Shown in pieces: positions 1 to 11,046 of a DNA stretch of 64,000 nucleotides. Below the pieces are notes generated by a model. The model saw nothing but the letters and a program-made list of their open reading frames with translations. It was not told the origin of the DNA and searched no databases. A program made the position numbers and the translations under genes. Every line of letters starts with the position of its first letter. Position 1 is the stretch's first letter. Origin of the DNA: Naganishia liquefaciens (Eukaryota; Basidiomycota; Tremellomycetes; Filobasidiales; Filobasidiaceae); NCBI GenBank assembly GCA_013423385.1, contig BLZA01000021.1:620001-684000 (forward strand). The letters are read 5' to 3'.

Positions 1-1
1 G

Positions 2-274
2 ATCGATGGGATCAAAGATCGAAGTAATGCTGGCATGTGCGTGGAGCGTTTAAGTGAGACGACGGGGTTGACTGAAGCGGACAGCATGGTGGAATTTTAT
101 GAGCACAGAATCGCGGAACAGCTTGACAGAGACTTCTCACCAGATAGATATCTGACAAGCTCTATGATCTCGAGGGTGACGGAAAAGAGGATGACAAGAA
201 GCCGAGCGAACAGGCAGATGGTGCTGTTGATGAAGCAAGGTGGTCAGGCGTCGGGCAGTGGGGGCGGAGGCTGA
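2..274 (+). CDS. possible 3' end of a gene entering from the left edge
   Basis: A frame is open from the left edge to a stop at 272-274, so this could be the last exon of a plus-strand gene. It ends in a short Gly-rich tail (GGQASGSGGGG). I recognise no domain. The alternative is a chance open frame in the promoter of the helicase that follows. The stretch 275-531 up to the helicase ATG shows no other gene. Judgement rests only on openness and composition, so confidence is low. Confidence 0.22.
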   Translation: MDGIKDRSNAGMCVERLSETTGLTEADSMVEFYEHRIAEQLDRDFSPDRYLTSSMISRVTEKRMTRSRANRQMVLLMKQGGQASGSGGGG

Positions 275-531
275 CTGTAGAATTTCCAACTTTTCTCGTC
301 AAGTCGGAAGTCGAAGCCGATCGGTGCGCTTCGGATCACGGGCTTCGGGCTGCGGATCGCTTCTCCGGCCGCCGAGAGTCTGGGGGGTCAGACATGAATT
401 TCGAAGCTCGATCACGTGTTCAGGGTTTTCTGTTGCCTCGACCATTGTGGGCGTCAAGTGGGCCTGTTGTCCAAATCTCGGTTCAGCATTCAACAGGTCC
501 CGTCGACTTGCCTGTGACATATAATCCAGCC

Positions 532-2979
532 ATGCTCGCCGCCAGAAACGTATCAAACATCGGCCGCTCCTTACTGCGAGCTCGATTCGCTTTGCGAACA
601 GCCACGAACGCTATCACTAGCCAGTCTCCGCTATACCGATCGGCATCCTCCGCTGCTGCGTGGGCTCAGACGGAATCCGAACCATCGCGTTCATGGGAGG
701 AGTACGCAGAGGAGAAGCCTCAGTCAGGATCATTGACACAGGTATCCGATCTGCCAGTCGAGGACCCAGTGAAACCACCGAATCCCCGTCTTCCCTTCTC
801 CATCCTTCGCCGACGAATCAATCATGATTCCCTCAAAGCGCTGCAGAAGCGACCTTTCAACTTTGAATACATGAGTGAGGTACAGGAGCGGGTGCTGAGC
901 TTGATGCCAGACCTGGTCGGCTTTGAAGAGCGACCGCCACATGGAATGTCAAAGGAAGAATTCGATGCGCAGAAGTCAGAAGAGGAACGAAATTTGCCAC
1001 CTCCAGCGAAGAAGGATCTGCTGGTCAAGGCAAAAACTGGTACAGGCAAGACCGTGGTAAGTTCTCGTGGCTAGAATTGATTCGCACATGACCCACTGAC
1101 AGCGTTTCAGGCCTTCTTGGTCCCTGCCATTGAGAGACGACTGCATTTCCTTGAAGAAGAGAGCAAAAAGGCCGCTTTGGAGAAGTTTGGGGATGTTTCA
1201 GGTGGCAAGGAAGGGCTGACGAGGCGTAGGTTCCGTACGCATTTCCATGGTCTTCATGCTAAATGTGTCCTTTTCAGGTGATTTGTCAAAAAACACCATT
1301 GGAGCCTTGGTGATCTCGCCAACTCGTGAACTCGCTACGCAGATTGCGAATGAGGCCATCAAATGTCTGACTTGGCACAAGCTCATGGAGGTCCGGTTGC
1401 TAGTCGGTGGAGAGAACCGTCGTGCGCAGATTGGAGCATTCAAGCGAGGAAGACTAGACGTCGTTGTTGCAACTCCTGGCAGACTGAAGGATCTGATGCA
1501 AGACCCTCAATTCGGTCCTGAGATCCAGGCCGCCATGTCAAGAACTGGTACTGTGAGTTGCCATGTCTCCTCCAGGGTTGCACCGACTCACAGCAATCTT
1601 GCCTGCAGCTCATTCTGGATGAGGCCGATACCTTGCTGGATATGGGGTTCACCGAGGACCTCAACTACATCGTCGACCATACTCCTAAAGACCGACAGAC
1701 TTTCCTCTTCTCCGCAACCGTATCGCCATCGATCAAGAAGATTGCCCGAAAGTATCTCGACAAGGACAATCTCGTCATCGACTGCGTGCCCGAGAACGAG
1801 TCTAATGTTCACGAGCACATACCTCAATACGCTACAATCTTGCCCTCCGCCAAGGAACAACTTCCTCATGTCCTCAAGCTTCTCGCTGCCGATCAACTCA
1901 CAAACCCCGGCAAATCCAAATCAATCGTATTCTTGCCGACTACCAAGTTGACTCAGCTCTATGCCACTTTCATTCGCGAACTTTCCGAATCCCTGCCGGC
2001 TGGTGACCGAACCGAGGTTTACGAGATTCATTCCAAGTTGGAGCAGCGACGACGGTCTCGAGCTTCCGACGCCTTCAGGCAAGACAACAGCGGCGCGTCC
2101 GTTCTCGTCACGTCCGATGTGTCCGCACGCGGAGTCGACTACCCTGGCGTTACGCGAGTAATTCAAGTGGGTATCCCCGGAACTCCAGAACAGTACATCC
2201 ACCGTGTCGGACGTACAGGTCGAGGTGGTTCGACGGGTGGTCAGGGTGATCTGGTACTGCTACCATGGGAGGCCAAATTCTTGCGTGCTCTTGCAGAAGT
2301 TCCTATTCGACAAGTATCGACTGAAGAGACCACGGCGCAGCTTGAACAGATGGTGAAAGCTCGAGATGAGCTCATCGGCAACGGCGATTCCGTGACGACC
2401 GCCGCTAAGAAGGCTGTCCAACGTAATGACCGCTTCGGTACCCGCAGAGCATTCTCTGATCCCTCGACCGAGCTGTACCTACCAAGATATCACAAGATGG
2501 ACGCCCTCATCGACGAGCTCAAGGCGGGACTTGATGCCGAAGCAGTGGAGGAAGTTTTCGTCTCAATGCTGGGATACTACGCCGCCAAGGCGGACAGTCT
2601 TCTGCATACACCGGCGATGAACATCGTGCAAGACCTGCAGACATGGGCTGTGGAAGCGGGTGGCCTAGACTCCCCGCCGTATGTCTCGACAGCGTTCCTG
2701 CAGAAACTCGGTATCCGTCAGAATCGAGGTGGCAAGAGGAGCGGTGACAGGTCATTCGGTGACCGCAGGGGCAACTTTGGTCGTCCGGAGGGCGGTAGCT
2801 TCGGCCGTGGCTATGGTCGCGATCGGGATAGTGGCTTCCCTAGGAGTAGGGAGGGGGGCTTCGGTCGGGATAGGCAGGAATCTTTCGGTCGGGGTAGTGA
2901 TGGAGGCTTTGGCCGAAGCTCTGGGCCAAAATTTGAGAACAAGAAACGGGGTGGATTTGGTATGGGCAATAGCCGGTAG
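532..2979 (+). CDS. MSS116: mitochondrial DEAD-box RNA helicase, Mss116-like
   Basis: ATP-dependent RNA helicase, expected to act in mitochondria on group I/II intron splicing and RNA remodelling. Exons 532-1056, 1111-1225, 1278-1552 and 1609-2979 join in frame to 761 residues. Visible in order: a Ser/Arg-rich N-terminus fitting a mitochondrial presequence, motif I KTGTGKT, PTRELA (Ia), TPGR (Ib), DEAD (II), SAT (III), then the second RecA lobe with SARGVDYPGV and HRVGRTGRGG (VI). The C-terminal about 90 residues are Gly/Arg/Phe-rich with repeated SFGR/GFGR units, typical of Mss116/CYT-19-type helicases that bind RNA non-specifically. I chose ATG 532 because the protein from there starts with a good presequence; an upstream in-frame ATG at 394 would add 46 residues. 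Family sure, exact Mss116 orthology likely. Confidence 0.9.
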
Positions 2980-3445
2980 GCCGATAGACGATCTGCAAAG
3001 GGCGCGATCGTTCTTTACATAGACTACAGCACAATCCCACATCGAGGTCATGGGGACGTTTGATCTCGACAAAGGTTCCTAGCTTTTTACATATCAAGTT
3101 GTATCCGGCGTTTGACTAGACCCAGTACCGCTTTGTACACATACACTCATTCTTCCTAGAGCTGTGTTGTCTTTCCAGTCGCTGCATTTGATTGGTATCC
3201 AAAATCAGCAACTCAATCGCAGGACCGACGTATGCATATATCTGTGTCAGTAAACGGAACCACTGTCAGTTCACTACCTTTGCGATGGACCGAAACAAGT
3301 GCGCCTCCTTTCATGTAACAAGTGCGAGTTCCTTTCATGTGATGACGCGGCCCACAAAAGCATCCGTTGAGCATTACTCCTAGAAGGCCCTAAGTCCTCG
3401 CATCATGAGTTCAACACCGTCCTCAAAATTGCTAGCTCACTGACT
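2980..3445. other. intergenic region, no supported gene
   Basis: No convincing coding frame. The segment holds the helicase 3' flank and the promoter side of the next gene. A decamer CCTTTCATGT occurs twice about 24 nt apart near 3307 and 3332. Confidence 0.5.
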
Positions 3446-4300
3446 ATGGATATTGTTTACGAGTCCCGGGTATCATGCAGTCGTATCGGGATCGATAGCC
3501 CAAGTGACAACAGTATGCCCGTCTTCTCAGTCAATGTACATGACGATCTCCAGTGGAGACACTCTCACTACTGGTGGCAGTCTTTGCGAAATGAGCAAGC
3601 TGGCCGATGGCAAGCATTCGATTCACGTGCCGATGTTGCTATCGATTATCAGGTCAGGCAATCCCGGCCACTGCGAAATGCTCCCTCATCAGTCAGTCCG
3701 GCATTCAGACACTCCCCTACATCAGCGACTCGTGTGCTGGGTGATCACGCCTTCTTGAATCCCATTCCATCCTATAAGACGATACAAAGCCGCTCCCATG
3801 CCAATTCCGACGGCGATGTGGATCCGCCGGCGTATGATCCGAAGTGGGACATGCTGCCTACATACCGCGCTGCGCGGAATGCAAGACGAGAATCGGAAGG
3901 AGGTCGCTTCCTCGGAATTGGGGCTACCCCGCCAAGTCACTGGATGGGTTCAGGGGCTCCTCAGGAAGCCCTGCCGATAGCCGCGGCCACAGATGAAATC
4001 TTCTTCAACAGCCCGTTCCAACATTATCGACTCACCCCTGACGGAGACATGGAAGGAGGATCATCCAGAACAAGTGATACGATATGCGGAATTCCGAGAC
4101 GACGAGCGAGCCTGATCATCAATGTATCCCTACTCGCGCTGTGCATTATCATCTGGTCTGCTGTCGTACTTTCTCTGGACTTCTCGGAGCCAAGATTATC
4201 CGAGCCGAGCTCTGCGGTGACAAGTTCAGGCTCCGGTTACGCGTCTTACGTTGATGCTTTCTTCGATTTGTTGGCTAGGCAGGATGAGATACAGGACTGA
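3446..4300 (+). CDS. hypothetical membrane protein with PPxY motif (model uncertain)
   Basis: A 284-codon open frame. The reliable part is the 3' half: a PPAY motif followed shortly by LPTY (about 3828-3865), a polar stretch, a hydrophobic segment of about 22 residues (INVSLLALCIIIWSAVVLSL, about 4120-4180) flanked by Arg on its N side, and a short Ser-rich tail ending QDEIQD. PPxY motifs are bound by WW domains of Nedd4/Rsp5 ubiquitin ligases; a PPxY next to a membrane segment is typical of Rsp5 adaptors, but no adaptor family is recognisable. The 5' half is doubtful: another frame (about 3453-3740), joined through short candidate introns near 3653-3692 and 3741-3789, gives a protein-like sequence with paired cysteines. 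I cannot decide between these models. Confidence 0.4.
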   Translation: MDIVYESRVSCSRIGIDSPSDNSMPVFSVNVHDDLQWRHSHYWWQSLRNEQAGRWQAFDSRADVAIDYQVRQSRPLRNAPSSVSPAFRHSPTSATRVLGDHAFLNPIPSYKTIQSRSHANSDGDVDPPAYDPKWDMLPTYRAARNARRESEGGRFLGIGATPPSHWMGSGAPQEALPIAAATDEIFFNSPFQHYRLTPDGDMEGGSSRTSDTICGIPRRRASLIINVSLLALCIIIWSAVVLSLDFSEPRLSEPSSAVTSSGSGYASYVDAFFDLLARQDEIQD

Positions 4301-4775
4301 GGTGCTTGGACTCCACAAGTGACGAGCCGAAGGGTGCCCTTCCAGGTATCGCGGACGCGAGTTCTCTGTCTGGTTGTTTCATTAGAGAATGAACAAGTAC
4401 GTTTCGCTTTGCAAAAGTATCGCCGCTCCACATCGAACTCTGGTACGAAAACTAAGCTCCCAGACGGCATCTACCTCGATGCTACACAAGTGTTGTACCA
4501 GTACGGTGGCAAATAGAATCACGTGCACGCAATGCCTAGCCCTAATGTGCGCGAACGGCGCGTCTCTGATTGAATCGGAGACGCGTCGAGCTCGCTTGCA
4601 CTTTCTCGAGAGTGGTAATGAGTATCTGCCCGTCATTCCTGCGCCAACGCCCATCTCGTAATACATAGCGACCGCTTCGACTCGCCCACGCCTCGAGACA
4701 ATCTCCGATTGAAAGGCGGCATATCGACTAGATCATCGTATCAGGCCCCTTAGCTAAACAGCACATCCTTGCATC
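4301..4775. promoter_or_regulatory. RPA1 upstream region
   Basis: Non-coding by reading-frame inspection. It lies between the PPxY protein stop and the RPA1 ATG and contains the dyad described separately. No other motif is claimed. Confidence 0.5.
4559..4586. promoter_or_regulatory. near-perfect 27-nt palindrome ending in an MCB-like ACGCGT box
   Basis: CGCGTCTC at 4559-4566 is matched by GAGACGCG at 4578-4585. The inner GATT/AATC also pairs, leaving one central base and one T/G mismatch. ACGCGT (4581-4586) is the MluI cell-cycle box bound by MBF, known upstream of yeast replication genes including RFA1. It sits about 190 bp 5' of the RPA1 ATG. Regulation is inferred, not shown. Confidence 0.5.
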
Positions 4776-6845
4776 ATGGCGGACCAGCTCACCACCGACG
4801 CCGTGTCGACGATATTTCACGCCGAACCCCCAGTAGATGCGACAGTCTTGCAACCTACGCTACAGATCCTCAACATCAAGAAGATCCAGGCAGCTGCTAA
4901 TTCTATGGATCGCTACCGGTCCGTCCCCTGTTGTTATTCATGCCTTAACAGGAAGCCAGGCTGACAAACTGCTTCCTAGGTTGATCATGTCTGATGGAAA
5001 GCATTACCTGCAAGCGATGCTGGGTACACAGCTCAACAATCTCGTCGAGACGAATGCTTTGACCAAGAACGGGTTGATCACCTTGACCCAATACGCCACT
5101 AATGTCGTCCAGGGTAGAAGGTATGTCGTAACTGAACATCCGCCTCAAGACAATCTGACGATATCACGTTGATTGGCGTAGATTACTCATCGTTCTAGGT
5201 GCCACAGCTGCACCTGGTCCAGCTGACCGTATCGGACAGCCGACCAATGTTGATGACAGAACCGCGGAAAACACTGAAGCCAAAGCCAACCCCGTCGCCC
5301 AGCAGCAACAAGCGGCACCGCAAGCCGCGCCTCAGATCCAGTCTGCTAGAAAAGTTGCTGCCCCAGCAGCACGTGGAGCATCGAATGCCGCTCGTGGTGG
5401 TCGTGCGGGTGGTGCCCAGCCATCTGGGCCTCTTTATCCTATTGAAGGCTTGAGCCCCTATCAGAACAAGTGGACAATCAAGGCTCGAGTAGCCCACAAG
5501 TCCGACATCAAGCACTATTCAAACCAGCGAGGTGAAGGCAAACTATTCAATGTAACATTCATGGACGAAACGGGAGAGATTCGCGCAACGGGATTCAATG
5601 AGGCGGTCGACAACTTTTACGAAGTCCTGCAAGAGGGCAAAGTATACTTTATCTCCCGAGCCAGAGTTAATATTGCCAAAAAGCAATTCAGCAATGTCAA
5701 CAACGACTACGAGATCATGTTCGAGCAGCATACCGAGATCGAGCCGTGCGAAGACGAAAGCGTACCGCAGGTCAAGTACAACTTTGTTCCTATCGAAAAT
5801 TTGGCTTCTGTCGAAAAGGATCAGACCTGTGATGTTCTGGCTGTGGTGAAAGAAGTTGGCGAGCTCGGTCAGATCACAGCGAAGAACGGTCGACCTTTCT
5901 CCAAGCGAGACATCACCTTGGTGGATCAATCGCAATGGAGTGTTCGGCTGACTCTGTGGGGTAAGCAAGCGGAGGCGTTCAAGAGCGAAGGCTATCCTGT
6001 TATCGCTTTCAAGGGCGTCAAAGTCGGCGATTTCGGTGGACGTTCCCTATCGATGTTCAGCTCAAGTTCGATGACCTACAATCCCGACGTTGGAGAGGCC
6101 CATTCACTGCGAGGCTGGTTCGACGCGGAAGGCACGCGTGTCAGCTACAACACCTTCAACAGCGCAGGTATGCAAGGCGCCGCGGGTGCCAACAGCATTC
6201 GTCCAGACGAGATGAAGACGATCGGTCAAATCAAGGACGAGAACATTGGCATGTCGGACAAGCAAGAATATTTCAGCACCAAGGCAACTATCAGCTTTAT
6301 CAAGTCGGAATCTTTCAGCTATCCGGCTTGTCCCACATGCAACAAGAAAGTCGTGGAGGAGAATGACGGGTGGAGGTGCGAGAAATGTGATGCTGTCTAT
6401 CCCAAACCGCTGCATCGGTCAGTCAATGGAATCCGTTCGCTCAAGTTTGGTGGACTGATCGGCGTCTCTTGCCATAGATATATTCTCAACCTCAGCGTCA
6501 TGGATCACACTGGTCATGTTTGGATCACCGCGTTCAACGAAGCCGCTGAATCGCTCCTAGGCAAGACCGCAGACGAACTCGTAGAGATGAAAGAGGCGGA
6601 CGAAGGAGCATTCAATAACATTATCCACACTGCCACGGGAAAAACTTTCACTTTCTCGTGTTCCGCCAAACAGGACAGTTACAACGTGAGCCAGGTATCA
6701 AGCACGAACAGTGTCAGTGCTTACACCTAACATCCCCTCTCAGGATCAAATGCGAATACGTTACAGCGTGCGACGAGCGTCTCCTATCGATTACAAACTG
6801 GAAGCTCGCGCCCTCATCAAGCTCATTGACGAAATGCAGATCTAG
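4776..6845 (+). CDS. RFA1: replication protein A large subunit (RPA70/Rfa1)
   Basis: Largest subunit of the heterotrimeric ssDNA-binding RPA complex used in replication, repair and recombination. Exons 4776-4918, 4980-5120, 5182-6694 and 6744-6845 join to 632 residues, the usual size. Visible: N-terminal DBD-F OB fold, a Gln/Ala/Gly-rich linker (about 5260-5430), DBD-A starting with LSPYQNKWTIKARV, DBD-B (TCDVLAVVKEVGELG), and DBD-C with a zinc ribbon CPTCNKK...WRCEKC (about 6331-6390). The C-terminal RIRYSVRRASPIDYKLEA is highly characteristic of the family. The last intron (6695-6743) is required to reach it. The ATG gives MADQLTTDAVS, right for the fold. Confidence 0.96.
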
Positions 6846-7496
6846 GAGGCGCGGCCTAGACGTTGGCAGCGGGATCTCTGAACCCATTCATTATGTTTTC
6901 AGGTTAGCTTTGTATCCTCATAGCTTGTATTCGCGTTCTCTTTTCGTAGGAGGAAGTGTGACATGGAACGAAGGCGGTATTAGCCAATCCGTGCGCCTTT
7001 CAATTCGCACATGATTCGCACCCAAGACCCTTATGCCTCGCAGCGTGCGTCACCTGACACTTCGCTTACTAAGCAGTGTATAGCTTGAATCCAAGTACAG
7101 CAATGGCGTACCAGCTCATCAGTACTGAATGTCGGCTCGGCGGGAGTATCCGGAAACTCAGTCTGGCAGAATAAGGTTCTGGTATTCGAGTGGGAGCACC
7201 GGCGTATTTTGTCTGGGCTCGGTTCTTAGCGCTCTCCACTTGGGGCAACTCTTGGTGAATGACAATCAGATATCGCTGTGAATGCGGAGGCAAGCGAGGT
7301 CCTGAACTGCCTATTGCGCATAACTGCGGTCTCCGCGAGGGCCTCCAATCGTATTTGACGGGGTTGTTAGCATAAGGGCTCGACAAGACCGTTCGCAGAT
7401 CCGACAAGTCCGTTCGCAGACCCGACAAGCGTCTAAGAGTAACCAAGAAGCAGCGAGTGCAGCATAGCCGTGACTGTGGAGAGTATACTTGGCAAC
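6846..7496. promoter_or_regulatory. intergenic region upstream of the FAD oxidoreductase
   Basis: No supported gene. The proximal part carries the 21-nt tandem repeat listed next; the rest shows nothing I can interpret. Confidence 0.45.
7381..7431 (+). repeat. 21-nt tandem repeat, 2.4 copies, in promoter
   Basis: The unit CGACAAGACCGTTCGCAGAT plus C (7381-7401) recurs with two changes at 7402-7422 and partly at 7423-7431. It lies about 65-115 bp before the ATG at 7497. It may be a factor-binding array or a chance local duplication. Confidence 0.7.
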
Positions 7497-10400
7497 ATGG
7501 TCAACCAGACATCTCAACATCTCGCGAATAGCCTCGCAGGAACAGCATTCAGCAACGACACTCTTCATGGGAAAAACGAAAGCCTCAAGCACGACACGGC
7601 GACTCATCAGTCAAATGGATTCACGGAAATTCACGGTGGCGAGTCTATTCAGAAGGAGCGTTCCATGCTCGCCGAGCTTGATCCGAACCCCAGCATGAGG
7701 GCCTCTGCTCCCATGGATGCGATACTAAACCCACCTGTGGCGGAAACCCTCAGAAATAGGGAAATGGAAAGCGTATCACCCTCGGAGCGGAGGCTGGAAT
7801 CGTCTCTCCTTTCGGAGCTGAGGGAATCTCTTGCGGACCCGTTTGCAAGGTGCATTTCAGCGGATCAAGTGAAGGAAACAGGCTCAGAGCCCAAGGAGGA
7901 GCAGGACGGAGAAGCCGAGGTGTGGGAGTACGGGTCAGAGAATTTCAGACTGCACTCTACGGTCTTCAACGGAACGGTCAGGGCGCGGGCATCGCTCTTG
8001 GTGCGACCTCGCACTGCAAGGCAGATCAGCAGGCAAGTCGAGGGCAAAAGACATCCACTGCGTCCCCGTTGACACTACTCCATTCAGGATTATCCTTTTT
8101 TGTAAGAAGCATGACCTCGAATTATCCGTAAAGTCTGGAGGATATGGAACACACGGTTGGGCTGTCGCGGGACAAGTCATCGTCGATCTTTCCCTCATGT
8201 CAGCCATTGCTGTATCCCTTCCTGATTCGCCTCAGACGCCACTGCCACCGCTTCGAAATATGAAACTTAGCGTCAATCAGCACCACGAACGCTCGAACAA
8301 CAAGATCACGAATCCCAGCGGCCAGGTCACCTCAATTTTCAGCGACCCCAAAGGGAAGGGCAAACAGTACGGCCACGGTGCTGGTGATGGTCCGGATGCA
8401 GGCATGGCGTCTCCGCCAATCGCCTACAATGCTGGTTTCGGCTTCGGTGGAAAGCCCATTCAGGTTGCTAGATCGAACAGCGATGGACCTAAATCAGCAA
8501 ACGGTAACAATAACAGCAACGGCGCTAAACGCTCTATCGACGATGCTTGGCAAGGAGATGAGACTACTCAGCCGAGACAAGATGGTGCGAAGTCGGGACC
8601 CTCGACAGCCAGGAACTCAAATTCCTTTGGACCTCCCAGTGCGACAGAGAGCGGCCTTCTCAGTGCAGCCTCGAAAAAGAGCATGATGGACGGTTTAGGA
8701 GGGCCTACAGAGTATCAACCCAGCTTCAACGCCGTCCATGGTTCTTTCCAGAGCTCGACGCCTCTCAACTTTGGCAGCTCTGTTCCACCAATGATGCAAC
8801 AGACTAGTCACTTTCCCATGATGCCATCCGGTCTCGCATTAGATCCCAGGTGGCAATTCGGCCAGACAGCGTCATCAGGGTCGACTTCTAGTGGTGGCAC
8901 ATTCGATCCGACTTATGCGATGGGATACCCGGGTGCGATGGGCCTTGGCGGAATCTCAAACAGCTACTTTGGTAGGCAGATCTCCAGCAGCGAAACCTCA
9001 CCCTTCGCCTCTGGCTCCGGATCCGGGTCCGGCTCCGAAGCGACGTCATCCGCTACACCGCTCTTTCCAAGCATGTCACCGGGTTCCCTGCCTCCTTACA
9101 CCGTAGTCACCTTTGGGTCCGGCGCCACAGCGAAGCAGGTCGATAAGGCATCACATCATTCACCATGGGGCGCTTTCCACGTGCCGCTTGCCGCTTTCCC
9201 AGTCGGTTCCGCCGTCATGATGACTGGGGGATTTGGATTCCTGGGTCGACTCCATGGTCTCAGCATGGACAATCTGCTCGAAATCGAATACGTTCTAGCG
9301 GATGGCAGAATTATTTGGTTGTCTGGCATGGATGAGAAGAATGAAGGAATGGTGGCGGCGGTTGAGAATCCCGACGGATCAGAGGGTGAGCTCACTGAGC
9401 AGGAAGGAAAGGACTTGTGGTTTGCTATTCGTGGCGCTGGTACTACGATGGGTATCGCTACAAGATATCGCGCAAAGGCATTCCATGTCCCCGTCGTTTT
9501 TGCCGGCAACTTGATTTAGTAAGTCATCCAAAGTAGTCCGCTGGTGTGATCTTCTGACCTTGCTTTGTAGTCCCTTCAACCGCTCGACCACACCGGGTCT
9601 GATTCAGCACGTCAGAGATTGCGTCAAAGCTTCGCCACGGTCCTTATATGTCAACATGATCTTGACAGCCGGGCCAGCCGACTTGGCTGGTGTGGTCATC
9701 GTCCAGCTGTGCTTTGCCGGCTCTCAGGAGACTGGTGCCGAATATCTGCAGGCAATTAGCAGTTGGGAAGAAGAACGATGTCTTTTTAAAGATGTGCGAG
9801 AACGAGATTTCCTAGAGCAACAGGATTCCGTCGCCAACATCCTGAAAGGTGGAGCGGGCAGAAAATGGTTAGTCTCCGAATCTTGTGCATTGTCGGCAAT
9901 CGCCTGACGCACCATGTTCATCGCCAGGTTCATCAAGTCTGATTTGCTCAACTCGCTATCGGACGACGTGATCAACCAGACTTGCCAGCAATTCAATACA
10001 GTTCCCGATGGCTGCAGTGAGTCGTATCAAGTTACCTCGCGCTCAACGCTGATCCGATGTTATCATCTTGTAGCATGGCTTTTCGAGTTGGTTGAAGGCG
10101 CAATCTCCGACACCACAACATCGTGTCTACCAAAGTCTCATCGTGAAGCCTTGTACACTGTTGCAGCACTGCATCAGTGGCCTGTCAACGTACCTCAGGA
10201 GGATGTGCGTTGCGTCTTGACTGCTCGAGACTGGATCGATAAGGTCATACATGTCGAATCCCCGGGCGGACCTTTGCCTTGTGTAAGTGTATTCGCATGT
10301 CGTAGCACATTCGAGCTGATGACCGAGATCAATAGTTTCTGTCGAGTTCTCACCCAGACGCTATCCGTGGGGTTTACGGTGAAAACTTTGAGCGTCTACT

Positions 10401-10605
10401 TAGCATCAAGCAACACTTCGATTCGGACAACTTTTTCCGTCACAGTCTGTGGCCAGCTGCAGGCCATAGAGGCAATCTCTTAGCAACCGGAGAAGACCGT
10501 CAGCATGATTCGACAGTATCGGAGGATATCAGGAAGACTTGGAAAGAGGAAGATCAGCCAATCGGTCGAGATGGCGTTTTGGGTATCAGCGTCAAGGGCT
10601 GCTAG
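7497..10605 (+). CDS. FAD-linked oxidoreductase (BBE family) with a large disordered insertion
   Basis: Berberine-bridge-enzyme-like flavoprotein; substrate unknown. Exons 7497-8032, 8088-9518, 9571-9867, 9928-10016, 10074-10282 and 10336-10605 give 943 residues, nearly twice the usual 450-550. FAD_binding_4 starts at VRPRTARQISR, continues over intron 1 as KKHDLELSVKSGGYGTHGWA, then is broken by about 290 Ser/Gly/Asn/Pro-rich residues (about 8215-9090) before resuming at GGFGFLGRLHGLSMDNLLE. The C-terminus has the BBE signature GVYGENFERL and SDNFFRHSLWP. The N-terminal about 140 residues are also disordered and no signal peptide is evident, so a cytosolic location is likely. Intron 1 is GC-AG. 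The 57-nt intron at 10017-10073 is in frame without a stop, so retention would be tolerated. Confidence 0.85.
8033..8087 (+). other. GC-AG intron in the FAD oxidoreductase
   Basis: The donor is AG|GCAAGT. The nearest GT alternative (GTCGAG, 4 nt downstream) puts a stop five codons after the junction, whereas the GC donor joins QISR to IILFCKKHDLEL in frame. Confidence 0.85.
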
Positions 10606-11046
10606 ATTCAGCGACTCACACCAGCTTCATATTTTGAGGCCGGACGGGCGAACAGGAATCAGCTTCAAGGCCTGCTCGGTACATTATAATTCTGCTGATG
10701 ATAGCACGTGCCAGCAAGCAGCACAATGTCCAACTTTTGTATCATTCTTCCCCTTTGACTTCTCTGCATGCAGCATTCAGTGCAGATTCTGTAAGGGCTG
10801 TTACAACAAGTTTCTGATTCGGCAGTACAATACAATTTCAGCTTTCCAAGAGGCTAAGCCTCCGCTGACTTCATTCGTTCGGACAAACAGCGCCTTCCAT
10901 CCTGTCAGATAGTCTGGACGGGCCGTGCCAGACCGGGATTATTTTCTCCCTCCGACCCGTCCCAAGCGCGCGAATCATGTGAATTGAATTCATTCTGGCC
11001 AGCGTCAATCCTCTTTGCGTGAGATCTCTGCGCGTGGTCAAATCTA
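10606..11046. other. convergent intergenic region
   Basis: Lies between the 3' end of the oxidoreductase and the presumed 3' end of the minus-strand gene that follows. No supported feature. Confidence 0.45.
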
